Assembly (NCBI RefSeq): GCF_004924335.1
Contig: NZ_CP024633.1
Location: forward strand, 4,092,001-4,156,000
Origin: Mycobacteroides salmoniphilum
GTDB taxonomy: Bacteria > Actinomycetota > Actinomycetes > Mycobacteriales > Mycobacteriaceae
DNA: 64,000 nucleotides
Direction of reading: 5' to 3'
Shown here: piece by piece, positions 1 to 9,503 of the stretch
How positions within the stretch are numbered: the stretch's first letter is position 1
How the letters are laid out: each line of letters begins with the position of its first letter
Translations under genes and position numbers: made by a program
Notes under the pieces: generated by a model
Database searches by the model: none
What the model saw: only the letters and a program-made list of their open reading frames with translations
What the model was told of the DNA's origin: nothing

Positions 1-752
1 AGGGGATCGGTGAGCCAACACCGTACCTGCCGGCTCAGTATCCGGTGGGGTCGATGATCAAGGCTTCCGACTCCACCGGCAATCAGCTGTACGTGGTGCT
101 GCGCGACGGACTACAGAGGATCTCGGACGCGACCGCCGACATCATCCGGTACGGCGGCCCCGCGAACGACCCGCAGGGCACCCACGAGGTCTCACCCTCG
201 CTGGTCAGCAACGCACCCATCGTGCACACACTGCCGGTGGATCACTATCCAACAGTGTCACCTCGGATCGTCGACCTAGAGCCGGACCGGGTCGCCTGCA
301 TGTCCTGGCAGCGGCCCAAGAACGCCGCCCAAGCCACGATACGACTATTAGTCGGGCATCGGCTGCCGTTGCCGTCCGGTGCGAAACCCGTCCCGCTGGC
401 CAGCGCCGACGGAACGGGTCCGGGCGTCGACTGGGTGTATCTGAAGCCCGGCACCGGCGAGTTCGTCGAGGCGACCGGCAACGCACCGGAAAGCAAGGCC
501 GCCGGCGCACTGTTCTACGTCGCCGACACCGGTCTGCGCTACCACATCAAGGACTTGCCCACAGCTGCCGCGCTCGGGGTAAGCGGGGTGACCGAGCCCA
601 ACAGCGATGCCATGTACCCGCAGCTGGCCCCGTGGTCAGTGCTCTCCCTACTGCCCGCTGGCCCGGAGTTATCTCAGGAGGCGGCGCTGGTGGCCCACGA
701 CTCGCTCGCAGCCGACCCGGCCGGGACGAAGGTTAACCCGCCCAAGCAGTGA
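1..752 (+). CDS. eccB: EccB, ESX type VII secretion membrane component (C-terminal part, 5' end off window)
   Basis: The open frame runs in from the left edge and ends at 752, giving about 250 residues, roughly the C-terminal half of a 480-500 residue EccB. The stretch YVVLRDGLQRISDATADIIR (about 70-130) matches the EccB periplasmic repeat region. EccB has one N-terminal membrane helix and a large periplasmic domain that sits over the ESX pore. The helix is off the window, so the true start cannot be given. The next gene, eccD, is convergent with only 3 bp between stop codons. Identity rests on remembered EccB sequence features plus the eccC/eccD/mycP context. Confidence 0.85.
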   Translation, partial: GIGEPTPYLPAQYPVGSMIKASDSTGNQLYVVLRDGLQRISDATADIIRYGGPANDPQGTHEVSPSLVSNAPIVHTLPVDHYPTVSPRIVDLEPDRVACMSWQRPKNAAQATIRLLVGHRLPLPSGAKPVPLASADGTGPGVDWVYLKPGTGEFVEATGNAPESKAAGALFYVADTGLRYHIKDLPTAAALGVSGVTEPNSDAMYPQLAPWSVLSLLPAGPELSQEAALVAHDSLAADPAGTKVNPPKQ

Positions 753-755
753 CGA

Positions 756-2249
756 TCAGATTCGCAGTTCGCGAAAGAACTCGTAGACACGCATGATCCA
801 GAAACACAGCGGGAACACCATCGCGATGGCGACGTACTCGAGAATCTCGACCTGACGGCGCATCACGGGCGAGAACACCAGCCGGGGTGCGACGATTCCG
901 CACAGCACGATCAGCGCGATGAAACCAATCATGGCCGCCGCCGCTGCCACCTGGCCATCCCGCACGTACAGGCCGTTCTTGGTGATCGCCACGACCGCGA
1001 TCATCAGGCCACCGCCAACCAGCGTCGCCGACTGGATCAGATCGTGATGACTGCGCCCACGAAGGCAAAGCACGGTTGCCACCGCGGCGCAGAACGCCGA
1101 ACCCTGCCAATAAAATCCGTCGCTGACATCGACACTCAGGTAGCAGCCGGCGGCGGCCGCAATCGCGGCAGCCACCAGCATGCCGGTCAGGTACGCGTTG
1201 GCGCGCCGCAGCTGCCCGACCATACCCTCCTCGGTGGGGATGATCTGCTTGCCAACGGCGTTCACGCCTTCGACCGTGGTCCCACCCTGGGTTTCGATGT
1301 CGTCGAGCGGCTCACCGGCGGTTGGCACCCGCGGTATCGGCAGCTTCGACAGCATGATGGTGATCCGCGGCGAGATGTAAACCACCACAACCGCCAACGT
1401 CGCGACCGCGGCGCCGACCGCACGCTGCGGCGGGTCCCACAACAGCGCGGCCGTAGCGCTGGCCCCACCCAGCGCGGATAGGGTCATGACGGTTGTGTGC
1501 AGCGCGCGGCCGCTCCCGGTGATCAGAACCATCGCCAGCGAGGCCAGCGCCGTCAGCCCGAACGCCATCGGCAAGGCCTTCACCCCGAATGCCTCCGGCA
1601 CCATGTACAGGGAACCCGCGAAAAGCAGCGGTGTCGCAACGACCGCCGCCCACTGCGAACGCACTGCCCCGCCAGATCGGTGGGCGAGCACGCACGCGAT
1701 AACCACACCCAGCACGCCCAGGCCGAGCACAGTCCCGGCGAGGTACCGGTCGCCCGCGTGCCTTGGCAAGAGCAGCGCGACGGTGGTACTGGTGGCCAAT
1801 CCGACCGCCAAGTAGCCGAGCATCTGCCGGTTGTCGACGAACCACCTGGTCCAGGGCAGGTCGGTCCACGCCCCAGCTTCCCCGAGTTCTTCGACGTCAT
1901 CGAAGAGAAGCGGGCTCGCAGGCTGACCGATCTCCCGGATCGCCATCAGCTCCCCGGCGTAGATGTTTGCCTCCGACAACGACCGGCTCGGATCAATCGG
2001 ATCGGAACCCAGGCGCGCCAGCGTCCACTTGTCCTCGGAGGCGTCGAACTGGGTTCCCGCCAACTCGGGCCGCGTGGCTATCTGGTCATTGGCGATGTCG
2101 ATGACGTCGTCGATAAAATTGGCGATGCTGACGTTCGGCGGCAAGCCCACGTCGATGCGCAGGCCACCAACCACCAGAGTGATCCGGCTCAGCTCGAGTT
2201 CGGGTTCAGATTCCGCATCAAGCTCCGACAGCGAAGGCGGTAGAGTCAA
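756..2249 (-). CDS. eccD: EccD, first copy (inverted relative to the rest of the ESX locus)
   Basis: 497 residues. Residues about 20-105 form a ubiquitin-like cytosolic domain (ITLVVGGLRIDVGLPPNVSI); about 11 hydrophobic helices follow from about residue 140 to the end. The C-terminus EYVAIAMVFPLCFWIMRVYE closely resembles known EccD ends. In solved ESX complexes an EccD dimer forms the inner-membrane vestibule. The start is TTG at 2249, with a GAGGGGG ribosome site about 9 nt upstream. It is transcribed away from eccC across a 116-bp divergent region and toward eccB. A second, different eccD follows eccC at 6397. EccD is clear; the role of the inverted copy is not known. Confidence 0.9.
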   Translation of the reverse strand: MTLPPSLSELDAESEPELELSRITLVVGGLRIDVGLPPNVSIANFIDDVIDIANDQIATRPELAGTQFDASEDKWTLARLGSDPIDPSRSLSEANIYAGELMAIREIGQPASPLLFDDVEELGEAGAWTDLPWTRWFVDNRQMLGYLAVGLATSTTVALLLPRHAGDRYLAGTVLGLGVLGVVIACVLAHRSGGAVRSQWAAVVATPLLFAGSLYMVPEAFGVKALPMAFGLTALASLAMVLITGSGRALHTTVMTLSALGGASATAALLWDPPQRAVGAAVATLAVVVVYISPRITIMLSKLPIPRVPTAGEPLDDIETQGGTTVEGVNAVGKQIIPTEEGMVGQLRRANAYLTGMLVAAAIAAAAGCYLSVDVSDGFYWQGSAFCAAVATVLCLRGRSHHDLIQSATLVGGGLMIAVVAITKNGLYVRDGQVAAAAAMIGFIALIVLCGIVAPRLVFSPVMRRQVEILEYVAIAMVFPLCFWIMRVYEFFRELRI

Positions 2250-2365
2250 CGCGGTGGCCCCCTCTGGCTATATTGTCGCGCCTGCGACACTTAAGCTGCT
2301 GACAATACCGAAGGGCGCCGTAGACGACCGTCGCGGACCTGCCGGGGGGGAGGAGTTAGTAAGAG
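2250..2365. promoter_or_regulatory. Divergent intergenic region between the inverted eccD and eccC
   Basis: This 116-bp stretch separates the divergent eccD and eccC starts and must hold control elements for both unless eccC is read through from eccB. A GGGGGGAGGAG ribosome site at about 2344-2354 precedes the eccC GTG start. AT-rich TATATTG near 2269-2275 is the only plausible -10-like sequence; no clear -35 partner is visible. Confidence 0.4.
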
Positions 2366-5300
2366 GTGAGCACCCAGGGTTTCGTGCGTCGCACACGGAT
2401 GCAGCCGCCCCGAATGCCCGGGGGCGAGGTGAACCTCCAGCCTCCCCCTGAAGTGCCACGGGTGATTCCCGGCAACCTGCTGATGAAGCTGATGCCGTTC
2501 GTGATGATCGTTGCCGTGGTGGGGATGATCGCGCTAATGGTGACCGTCGGTGGCCGCGATATGACCAAGAACCCGATGTTCATGATATTTCCGATGATGA
2601 TGATCATGTCGATGGCCGGCATGTTCATGGGTGGTGGCCAGCGACAGGGCAAGGCCGCGGCAGAACTCAACGAGGAGCGCAAGGACTACTTCAGCTACCT
2701 CGCGAACCTGCGCGACGACGCGGACTCCACCGGCGACGAACAGCGCACGGCCCTGGAATGGAGCCACCCGGACCCGCGGGCCCTCGCCGACGTCGTCGGG
2801 ACCATCCGGATGTGGGAACGCCGCCCGGGAGATACCGATTTCTGCCACGTCCGTGTCGGGATCGGCACGCATCGACTTGCCACTCGTTTGCTGGCGCCCG
2901 AGACCGGCCCCCCCGAGGACCTCGAGCCGGTGTCCACGGTGGCGCTGCGCCGCTATGTCAAGACCCATTCGGTGGTGCACGCACTACCGACCGCGGTGTC
3001 CCTGCGGTCGTTTCCGGTCATTTCGTTCGAAGGCGACCGCAAGCTCGCCCAGCAACTGGTGCGTTCGATGTTGCTGGAGCTGTGTAGTTTCCATGGGCCC
3101 GACCACGTCCAGGTAGCGGTGGTGACAGCCAACCCGGATGGGGACAACTGGAGTTGGGTCAAGTGGTTGCCACACGCACAGCACCCGACTACTCGTGACG
3201 GTTTGGGGCCGATGCGGATGCTGTACCCCACGCTGGAGTTGCTGGAACGCTCGCTAGCCGACGACCTCGCCCAGCGTGGACGGTTCTCCCGCAATTCCGA
3301 GCTGCCTCAGGGGCTCAAACGCTTGATCGTCGTGCTCGACGACGGCTACATCACCGGCAACGATCGGTTGTCTGCTGATGCCGGCCTCGACGGCGTCACC
3401 GTGCTGCAGCTCAACGGCCCCGCGGAGGGGGCGGCGGCCCGACGAGCTCTGCAACTGGTGCTGGAGGGCGACGACGTCGGCGCCCGGACCGCCGTCGGGG
3501 TCGAGCGGTTCGCCACCCCGGACACCATCACCGTCGCCGAAGCTGAGGCCACCGCCCGACGCATCGGCCGCTACCGGCTGGCCAGCGCAGCGCACATCGT
3601 CAACCTGGAGTCCGACAGCCGCAACGCCGAGGACCCCGGTCTGATGAGTCTGCTGAAGATTCCCGATGCCGCCGAGATTGTGCCCGAGCAGGTTTGGCGT
3701 CGGCGCACACCGCGCGAACGACTGCGGGTACCGATCGGCTACACACCCAACGGCTTGGCGCTGGAGATCGACATCAAGGAGTCTGCCGAGGCTGGCATGG
3801 GGCCACACGGCCTGTGCATCGGCGCTACGGGTTCGGGCAAATCTGAGTTCTTGCGAACGCTGGTTCTGTCGATGATCGCCTCCCACTCCCCCGATGCACT
3901 CAATCTTGTGCTGGTCGACTTCAAAGGCGGTGCCACATTTCTGGGGCTTGAGGGTGTTCCGCACATCGCCGCGATCATCACCAACCTCGAAGACGAACTG
4001 ATCCTCGTCGACCGCATGCGCGACGCCCTGGCCGGCGAGCTCAACCGCCGCCAGGAGCTGCTTCGCAAGAGCGGCAACTTCCCGAATGTCACCGAATACG
4101 AGCGCGCTCGCACCAACGGTGCCGAGCTTGAGCCGCTGCCGGCGCTATTCGTCATCGTCGACGAGTTCTCTGAGTTGCTTTCCCAGAAGCCGGACTTCGC
4201 CGAGCTTTTCGTGATGATTGGCCGCCTCGGCCGGTCCCTGCACGTCCATCTGCTACTGGCTTCGCAGCGTCTGGAGGAAGGTAAGCTCCGCGGGCTCGAC
4301 TCCCACCTGTCGTACCGCATCGGTCTCAAGACGTTCTCTGCCAGCGAGTCGCGCAGCGTACTGGGCGTGCCCGACGCGTACCACCTGCCCAGCGTCCCTG
4401 GCTCCGCGTTCCTCAAATGCGATGCCTCCGAACCGCTCCGGTTCAACGCCAGCTACGTATCCGGGGAATACGTACGGCCGCGGCGGTTGGCCCAGACTGG
4501 GCGCGCGGCAAAGCTCGGCGTGCTGGCGCCGAAACTTTTCACCGCCAGCCCGGTGAAAAAAGACGAGGCCCCAGCCCCATTGGCGCCCGCGGATACTGAC
4601 GCCCCGGAGAGCCCCTCGCTGGCCTCGTCGCCCACCAAGGTCACCCTGCTGGACATGGTCGTGTCGCGATTACGCGGACACGGCCGACCCGCCCATGAGG
4701 TCTGGTTGCCGCCACTGGACGAAAGCCCGGCGGTCAACGAGCTGCTCCCCGTGCCCAACTGGGATGCCCCGGAGAACCTGAACGGGCGGCTGTGGATGCC
4801 GATGGGCCTGGTCGATCGCCCCTACGACCAGCGGCGCGATGTGCTGGCGGTAGATCTCGCCGGCGCCCAGGGCAACATGGCGATCGTCGGCGGCCCCCAG
4901 TCTGGAAAGTCGACGGCATTGCGGACGCTGATCATGTCGGCCGCCGCTACCCACACCCCCGAGCAGATCCAGTTCTTCTGCCTGGACTTCGGTGGCGGCA
5001 CCCTGATCAGCCTGGCCAACCTGCCGCATGTGGGCGGCGTGGCGGGTCGCATGGATGCCGACGGAATCCGGCGTACCGTCGCCGAGGTTTCCGGGGTACT
5101 GCGCTCCCGGGAATTGCTGTTCCGCGATCTCGGCATCGAGTCGATGCGTGACTTCCGTCAGCGCAAGGCCCACCTGGCCACGCTGCCCCCGGAGGTCGCC
5201 GCGCAGGATCCGCTCAGCCAGGATAAGTTCGGCGACCTGTTCCTGGTCGTTGACGGCTGGGCATCGATCCGCAGCGACTTCGAATTGCTGGAGCCGACGT

Positions 5301-6400
5301 TGCAGGCGCTGGCCATCCAGGGTCTGTCCTACGGTGTGCACCTGGTGATCTCGGCAACCCGCTGGTTCGAGATCCGTGCGGCGGTCAAGGACATGCTCGG
5401 TACCCGCATCGAGTTGCGGCTCGGTGATCCGCTCGACAGTGACGTGGGCCGCAAGTTCGCCGAGCTGGTTCCGGTGGGCCGGCCCGGCCGCGGTATGACA
5501 CCCGAGCGGCTGCACCTGCTAGTCGCGCTGCCGCGACTGGATTCGGACTCCGATGTGGAGAGCCTTCCCGCCGGGGTGTCGGCGTCAGTAGAGGCGGTAC
5601 GCGCCCATTACGGCAACCGTCAGGCGCCCAGGGTGCGCATGCTGCCGCACCGGGTGGACCGCAACATGGTTGTCCAGGCCGCGCGGTCGGCAGGGATGCT
5701 GAGCAAGTCTCGCATCGCGATCGGCATCAACGAGGAAGAGCTGCAGCCCGTCGTTATCGACTTCGATACGCAACCGCACCTGGTGGCCTTCGCCGACATC
5801 GAGTGCGGCAAGTCGGGCCTGCTGCGGAACATCGCGGCAGGGGTGATGGAGAACGCCACGCCTGAGGAGGCCAAGATCATCCTCATCGACTATCGGCGCT
5901 CGCTGCTTGGAGTGGTCGACAACGACTACTTGGGTGGCTATGCGACGGCGTCGCAGTCCTGTTCGGAGCTGCTGACAGGATTGGCCGCCTCGCTCAAGGA
6001 CCGGCTGCCACCCAGTGACATAACCCAGCAGCAGTTGAAGGACCGATCCTGGTGGTCGGGGCCGGACCTCTTCGTGATGATCGACGACTACGACCTCATC
6101 GGAGGTGGCGGCCTCAACCATCCACTGGGCCCGCTGATCGAATATCTACCACAAGCACGGGACATCGGGCTGCGAGTCATCGTCACCCGACGCAGTGGTG
6201 GTGCCGGACGCGCCATGATGGACGCATTCATCGGGCGGCTGCGCGACCTGTCCTGTAACGCTCTGGTGATGAGCGGTTCTCGAGAGGAGGGCGCCCTGTT
6301 CGGGCACAAGCCGTCTCAAATGCCTCCCGGCCGAGGAATGCTGGTCTCTCGCAGCATGAAGAGCGGCGTGATCCAACTATCGACGATGCAGGACCTATGA
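2366..6400 (+). CDS. eccC: EccC, FtsK/SpoIIIE-type ATPase of an ESX type VII secretion system (single polypeptide)
   Basis: 1344 residues, the normal size of an unsplit EccC. Two membrane helices lie at about 42-61 and 70-90, followed by the stalk domain. ATPase 1 has a canonical Walker A (GATGSGKS, 486-493) and Walker B (FVIVDEFSE, near 598). ATPase 2 has GGPQSGKST near 841 and a weaker Walker B (LFLVVDGW). ATPase 3 has a reduced P-loop (ECGKS, near 1145) and FVMIDDYD. A fully canonical first ATPase with decayed later ones is usual in this family. EccC recognises substrates and drives export. GTG start with an upstream AGGAG. It overlaps the downstream eccD by 4 nt (ATGA), so the two are translationally coupled. 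Confidence 0.97.
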   Translation: MSTQGFVRRTRMQPPRMPGGEVNLQPPPEVPRVIPGNLLMKLMPFVMIVAVVGMIALMVTVGGRDMTKNPMFMIFPMMMIMSMAGMFMGGGQRQGKAAAELNEERKDYFSYLANLRDDADSTGDEQRTALEWSHPDPRALADVVGTIRMWERRPGDTDFCHVRVGIGTHRLATRLLAPETGPPEDLEPVSTVALRRYVKTHSVVHALPTAVSLRSFPVISFEGDRKLAQQLVRSMLLELCSFHGPDHVQVAVVTANPDGDNWSWVKWLPHAQHPTTRDGLGPMRMLYPTLELLERSLADDLAQRGRFSRNSELPQGLKRLIVVLDDGYITGNDRLSADAGLDGVTVLQLNGPAEGAAARRALQLVLEGDDVGARTAVGVERFATPDTITVAEAEATARRIGRYRLASAAHIVNLESDSRNAEDPGLMSLLKIPDAAEIVPEQVWRRRTPRERLRVPIGYTPNGLALEIDIKESAEAGMGPHGLCIGATGSGKSEFLRTLVLSMIASHSPDALNLVLVDFKGGATFLGLEGVPHIAAIITNLEDELILVDRMRDALAGELNRRQELLRKSGNFPNVTEYERARTNGAELEPLPALFVIVDEFSELLSQKPDFAELFVMIGRLGRSLHVHLLLASQRLEEGKLRGLDSHLSYRIGLKTFSASESRSVLGVPDAYHLPSVPGSAFLKCDASEPLRFNASYVSGEYVRPRRLAQTGRAAKLGVLAPKLFTASPVKKDEAPAPLAPADTDAPESPSLASSPTKVTLLDMVVSRLRGHGRPAHEVWLPPLDESPAVNELLPVPNWDAPENLNGRLWMPMGLVDRPYDQRRDVLAVDLAGAQGNMAIVGGPQSGKSTALRTLIMSAAATHTPEQIQFFCLDFGGGTLISLANLPHVGGVAGRMDADGIRRTVAEVSGVLRSRELLFRDLGIESMRDFRQRKAHLATLPPEVAAQDPLSQDKFGDLFLVVDGWASIRSDFELLEPTLQALAIQGLSYGVHLVISATRWFEIRAAVKDMLGTRIELRLGDPLDSDVGRKFAELVPVGRPGRGMTPERLHLLVALPRLDSDSDVESLPAGVSASVEAVRAHYGNRQAPRVRMLPHRVDRNMVVQAARSAGMLSKSRIAIGINEEELQPVVIDFDTQPHLVAFADIECGKSGLLRNIAAGVMENATPEEAKIILIDYRRSLLGVVDNDYLGGYATASQSCSELLTGLAASLKDRLPPSDITQQQLKDRSWWSGPDLFVMIDDYDLIGGGGLNHPLGPLIEYLPQARDIGLRVIVTRRSGGAGRAMMDAFIGRLRDLSCNALVMSGSREEGALFGHKPSQMPPGRGMLVSRSMKSGVIQLSTMQDL

Positions 6401-7896
6401 ACGACCTCGATGAATCGAACAGCCTCCAGGTGATCTCGGCCGAACCCGAGCAGATCAGGGTGTCGGTCTTCGGCGGCAACACGCAGCTCGACATTGGCCT
6501 ACCGCTGGACCTCCCGGTGTCCAGCTTCATTCCGGACCTGACCAAGTTGGTCCGTTCCCGCGACGCAACGCCCAGCGACGATTCGCGGGGCAAAGAAGAA
6601 CGCCGAACATTCGGAGTGCTGAGCCGATTCGACACCGGCGTCGAGATCAGCCCCGATAAGACGCTGCGCGAGGCCGGGGTTGTCAACGGCGAATTGCTCC
6701 GACTGTCATCGCAGCGGGCGCTGTCCCCGCCGACGCTCTATGACGACGTCGTCGATGCTGCCGCCCAGTTGAACAAGGCCGCCTACGCCGAATGGGATTC
6801 GCGTTCAGCCCGATGGATGGGCCTGGCGGGCGCAAACCTCAGCGCAATTGCACTGGCACTATTGATGATTCAGCCACTATCGCAGGTGCAGCGCGTGACT
6901 ACGACCGGGCTGGGTGTGATCGCAGTGGTGGGTTTGACGACCTTCGCCGCGGTGGCGCGCCGTAGTTTCGCCCTCGACGATGTCGCCGTAGCGCTCGGTG
7001 CGGCCACTATCCCCATCAGCGCAACCCTCCTGGGAGTGCCGCTCATCGCTTTTGGGGGTTACGGGTTCGTGGGCGCGTGCGCGGCGCTATTGCTGACCAA
7101 TTACGTGTGTTACCGCGTGATCGGCACCGGCCATTGGGTATTCCTGGCCAGTTCATTGGCCGCAGGCCTGTGCGGGGTCGCGGTGCTGATTCATTCGATC
7201 GGTGTACGCACCGACATAGTGTGCGTAGCGTCGGCAATCGTCACCATCCTGATGTGCGCGGCAGTGCCCCGATTGACTGCGGGTATCGATCACTTTGAAG
7301 CACCGACCGCCGCAGTCGACCCGGAGCGTTCCGACGACGAATGGGCCCTGGAGAATCCGTTCCCCACAGAGACGCCCCAGGTCGCCAATACCACCAACTC
7401 CGGAACAAATATGCCGACCGCGGAACAGGTTTGGGCCCGGGTCCACCAGGCGGCGCTGACCCGGTCCGCGCTGCTGATGGGTTTTGCCGGTACCGCGGTT
7501 GCGGCGGGCGCGGTGCTGCTGCTCAACGGCGGCGTCGTAGCGTGGCAGGTCTTCGCATTTGCGCTGACGTGCGCCGTAGCGCTGGGTCTGCGCAGCCGCC
7601 ATCCGCGCACCTGGGCCGAGCGGATCGCTCTAGCCTTGCCTGCCACCTCCCTTGCGGTCCTCACGTGCGTGATTTCGCAACATGGCATCCTCCCGATGCC
7701 GCTGGGCTCCATGGGGGTGTTACTGACAGTGGCCGTCGGCGCCGTCGTACTTGGTCTCACTGCCCGGCAGACACCGACGCCGACCTCTTGGCGTACGACA
7801 ATGCTGGAATATTTGGATTACCTGGCCGTGGGGGCGCTGATCCCATTGGGACTGTGGGTGCTCGGCGTCTACGAACATCTGGGCCCCTGGTGGTGA
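6397..7896 (+). CDS. eccD: EccD, second copy, in the eccC-eccD-mycP operon
   Basis: 499 residues. An N-terminal ubiquitin-like domain spans about 20-105 (IRVSVFGGNTQLDIGLPLDL), followed by a linker and about 11 hydrophobic segments. The end, EYLDYLAVGALIPLGLWVLGVYEHL, follows the EccD pattern. Only the general plan is shared with the inverted eccD at 756; the primary sequences differ widely by eye, so this is not a recent duplication. It overlaps eccC by 4 nt (ATGA) and mycP by 4 nt (GTGA). It should supply one or both subunits of the EccD vestibule. Confidence 0.92.
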   Translation: MNDLDESNSLQVISAEPEQIRVSVFGGNTQLDIGLPLDLPVSSFIPDLTKLVRSRDATPSDDSRGKEERRTFGVLSRFDTGVEISPDKTLREAGVVNGELLRLSSQRALSPPTLYDDVVDAAAQLNKAAYAEWDSRSARWMGLAGANLSAIALALLMIQPLSQVQRVTTTGLGVIAVVGLTTFAAVARRSFALDDVAVALGAATIPISATLLGVPLIAFGGYGFVGACAALLLTNYVCYRVIGTGHWVFLASSLAAGLCGVAVLIHSIGVRTDIVCVASAIVTILMCAAVPRLTAGIDHFEAPTAAVDPERSDDEWALENPFPTETPQVANTTNSGTNMPTAEQVWARVHQAALTRSALLMGFAGTAVAAGAVLLLNGGVVAWQVFAFALTCAVALGLRSRHPRTWAERIALALPATSLAVLTCVISQHGILPMPLGSMGVLLTVAVGAVVLGLTARQTPTPTSWRTTMLEYLDYLAVGALIPLGLWVLGVYEHLGPWW

Positions 7897-9338
7897 AGAC
7901 GCTGCGGCAGCTGGGTGCCTTAGTGTCCGTGCTCGCGATCCTCGCTGGTCATACGAGCCCTGTGGCCGGGGCCATTCCGCCACCAGTAGTCGAGCCGGGG
8001 CCACCCCCGAGCGGGCCGGTGGGGCCATCAGAGCCGACCGAGCAGAAAGCCATCTGCGGGATTCCGACCGGGGTGCTTCCGCACACCGATTTCTCCGTGC
8101 AAACCACCGCTGAGGCCATGCTCGACTACAGCCGAGCCTGGCAGTACACGCGGGGCGCAGGTCAGAAGGTGGCCGTCATCGATACCGGGATAAACCGGCA
8201 TCCGCGCCTGCCGTTACTGGAGGGCGGTGGGGACTATGTCTCCCACACCGACGGACTTCAGGACTGCGACGCCCACGGCACACTGGTGGCCGGGATCATC
8301 GCGGGATCACCCAGCCCCTATGACTTGTTTGCCGGTGTGGCCCCCGAGGCGACCATCCTGTCAATTCGACAAAACAGTGCCGTTTTCGGGGTCACCGGTT
8401 CTGGCGGCGGTCAACGCAACGATGTGAACGCGGTGTCGACCGGATACGGCAACACACTGACGCTGGCGTATGCGATCACCCGGGCCGTCGATCTGGGCGC
8501 AACGGTCATCAACCTATCCATGGCGGCGTGCACCCCCGCGAGCGCAAAACCCGACGACGCAGCGCTGGGTCGGGCGGTGCGCTACGCGTTCGAAAGAAAT
8601 GTGGTCGTGGTCGCTGCCGCCGGCAATCTCAGCAAACAAGGCGGACAGGGTGGACTCTGTTCGGTTCAGAACGGCATGACTGATCCGAACCGGCCATTGG
8701 AAAATGCATGGGAGACGGTGCACACCGTCGCTAGCCCAGCCTGGTTCGACAATTACGTTCTCACTGTCGCCGCAGTCACGCCAGAGGCACTGCCTGCAGA
8801 TTTCAGCCTGCGCGGCCCATGGGTTGCCGTCGCCGCGCCGGGTGAGCGAATTACTTCACTCGATGCCAACGGTCCGGGACTGATCAACGCCGAGCCGGAC
8901 CAACAGGGGGCCCTGTCCCCCATCAACGGCACGAGTTTCGCCGCACCGTTTGTATCCGGGCTGGCCGCCTTGATCCGCGCGTATCGACCCGATCTGAACG
9001 CCAGCCAGGTGATGGACGTGATCAAGCGGACCGCCCGGACCCCCGATTCGGGCCCTAACCTGGCCACGGGTTGGGGCGTGATCGATCCAGTCGCGGCGCT
9101 TACCTACGAGCTGCCGCCGTCAGACCAGCTCCCCAACGTCGAGGCCGGTATCCAGATTCCCGGCCGCGCCGCCCATGTGGATAGAGGGCGGACCGCCCGG
9201 ATGATCGTCTACTCGGTGACGACAGGCAGCATCGTGCTGATGGCAATCGCGTGGGCACTCGGAAGTGCTCGGCGCCGCCGGCCGGCGGCGGAAGGTGGGG
9301 GTCGGAAGCAGACGAACAATCCGGAGATGGACGGCTAG
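7893..9338 (+). CDS. mycP: MycP, membrane-anchored subtilisin-like serine protease (mycosin) of the ESX system
   Basis: 481 residues from the GTG at 7893, chosen because it overlaps the eccD stop (GTGA) and gives a signal peptide (LGALVSVLAILAGHTSPVAG). The catalytic triad is visible: Asp97 in VAVIDTGIN, His128 in DCDAHGTLVAG, Ser348 in INGTSFAAPFVSG. A C-terminal membrane helix (MIVYSVTTGSIVLMAIAWAL) is followed by a basic tail, the mycosin layout with the protease outside the cytoplasmic membrane. Mycosins are needed for ESX complex stability and can process substrates. It is the last recognisable ESX gene in the window; no eccE follows. Confidence 0.95.
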   Translation: MKTLRQLGALVSVLAILAGHTSPVAGAIPPPVVEPGPPPSGPVGPSEPTEQKAICGIPTGVLPHTDFSVQTTAEAMLDYSRAWQYTRGAGQKVAVIDTGINRHPRLPLLEGGGDYVSHTDGLQDCDAHGTLVAGIIAGSPSPYDLFAGVAPEATILSIRQNSAVFGVTGSGGGQRNDVNAVSTGYGNTLTLAYAITRAVDLGATVINLSMAACTPASAKPDDAALGRAVRYAFERNVVVVAAAGNLSKQGGQGGLCSVQNGMTDPNRPLENAWETVHTVASPAWFDNYVLTVAAVTPEALPADFSLRGPWVAVAAPGERITSLDANGPGLINAEPDQQGALSPINGTSFAAPFVSGLAALIRAYRPDLNASQVMDVIKRTARTPDSGPNLATGWGVIDPVAALTYELPPSDQLPNVEAGIQIPGRAAHVDRGRTARMIVYSVTTGSIVLMAIAWALGSARRRRPAAEGGGRKQTNNPEMDG

Positions 9339-9503
9339 TGCTGTAAGTGACGCGCCGAGCTACGTGGGTGGGTTCGCGAGAGTGCGAGTGCTGCGATGTT
9401 GGCGTCGCAGGCTCGAATTGTGTTGGCGGCGGCCGGTGGTGGGATCCGACGCGGATGACGCCGTCGCGGACCACTGACCGGTCGATCTCCACAGCGTGGA
9501 GGT
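9339..9503. other. 165-bp gap after mycP with a small hairpin and no supported gene
   Basis: No coding region can be supported. CTCCAC-AGC-GTGGAG near 9488-9502 can form a short hairpin just beyond the 3' end of the minus-strand dehydrogenase gene and could act as a weak terminator, but it has no T run. A minus-strand translation beginning VEIDRSVVRDG faintly recalls the C-terminus of IS481-type transposases; it is too short to call. Confidence 0.4.

Noticed and set aside
1..9338. Assignment of the ESX genes to ESX-3 or ESX-4 of mycobacteria
   Set aside because: The gene order and the extra inverted eccD fit neither; without esx, eccE and the left flank, or a phylogeny, the class should stay open.
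9339..9503. Possible transposase remnant on the minus strand (VEIDRSVVRDG)
   Set aside because: Only about 15 residues resemble IS481-type C-termini; no terminal repeats or further similarity.
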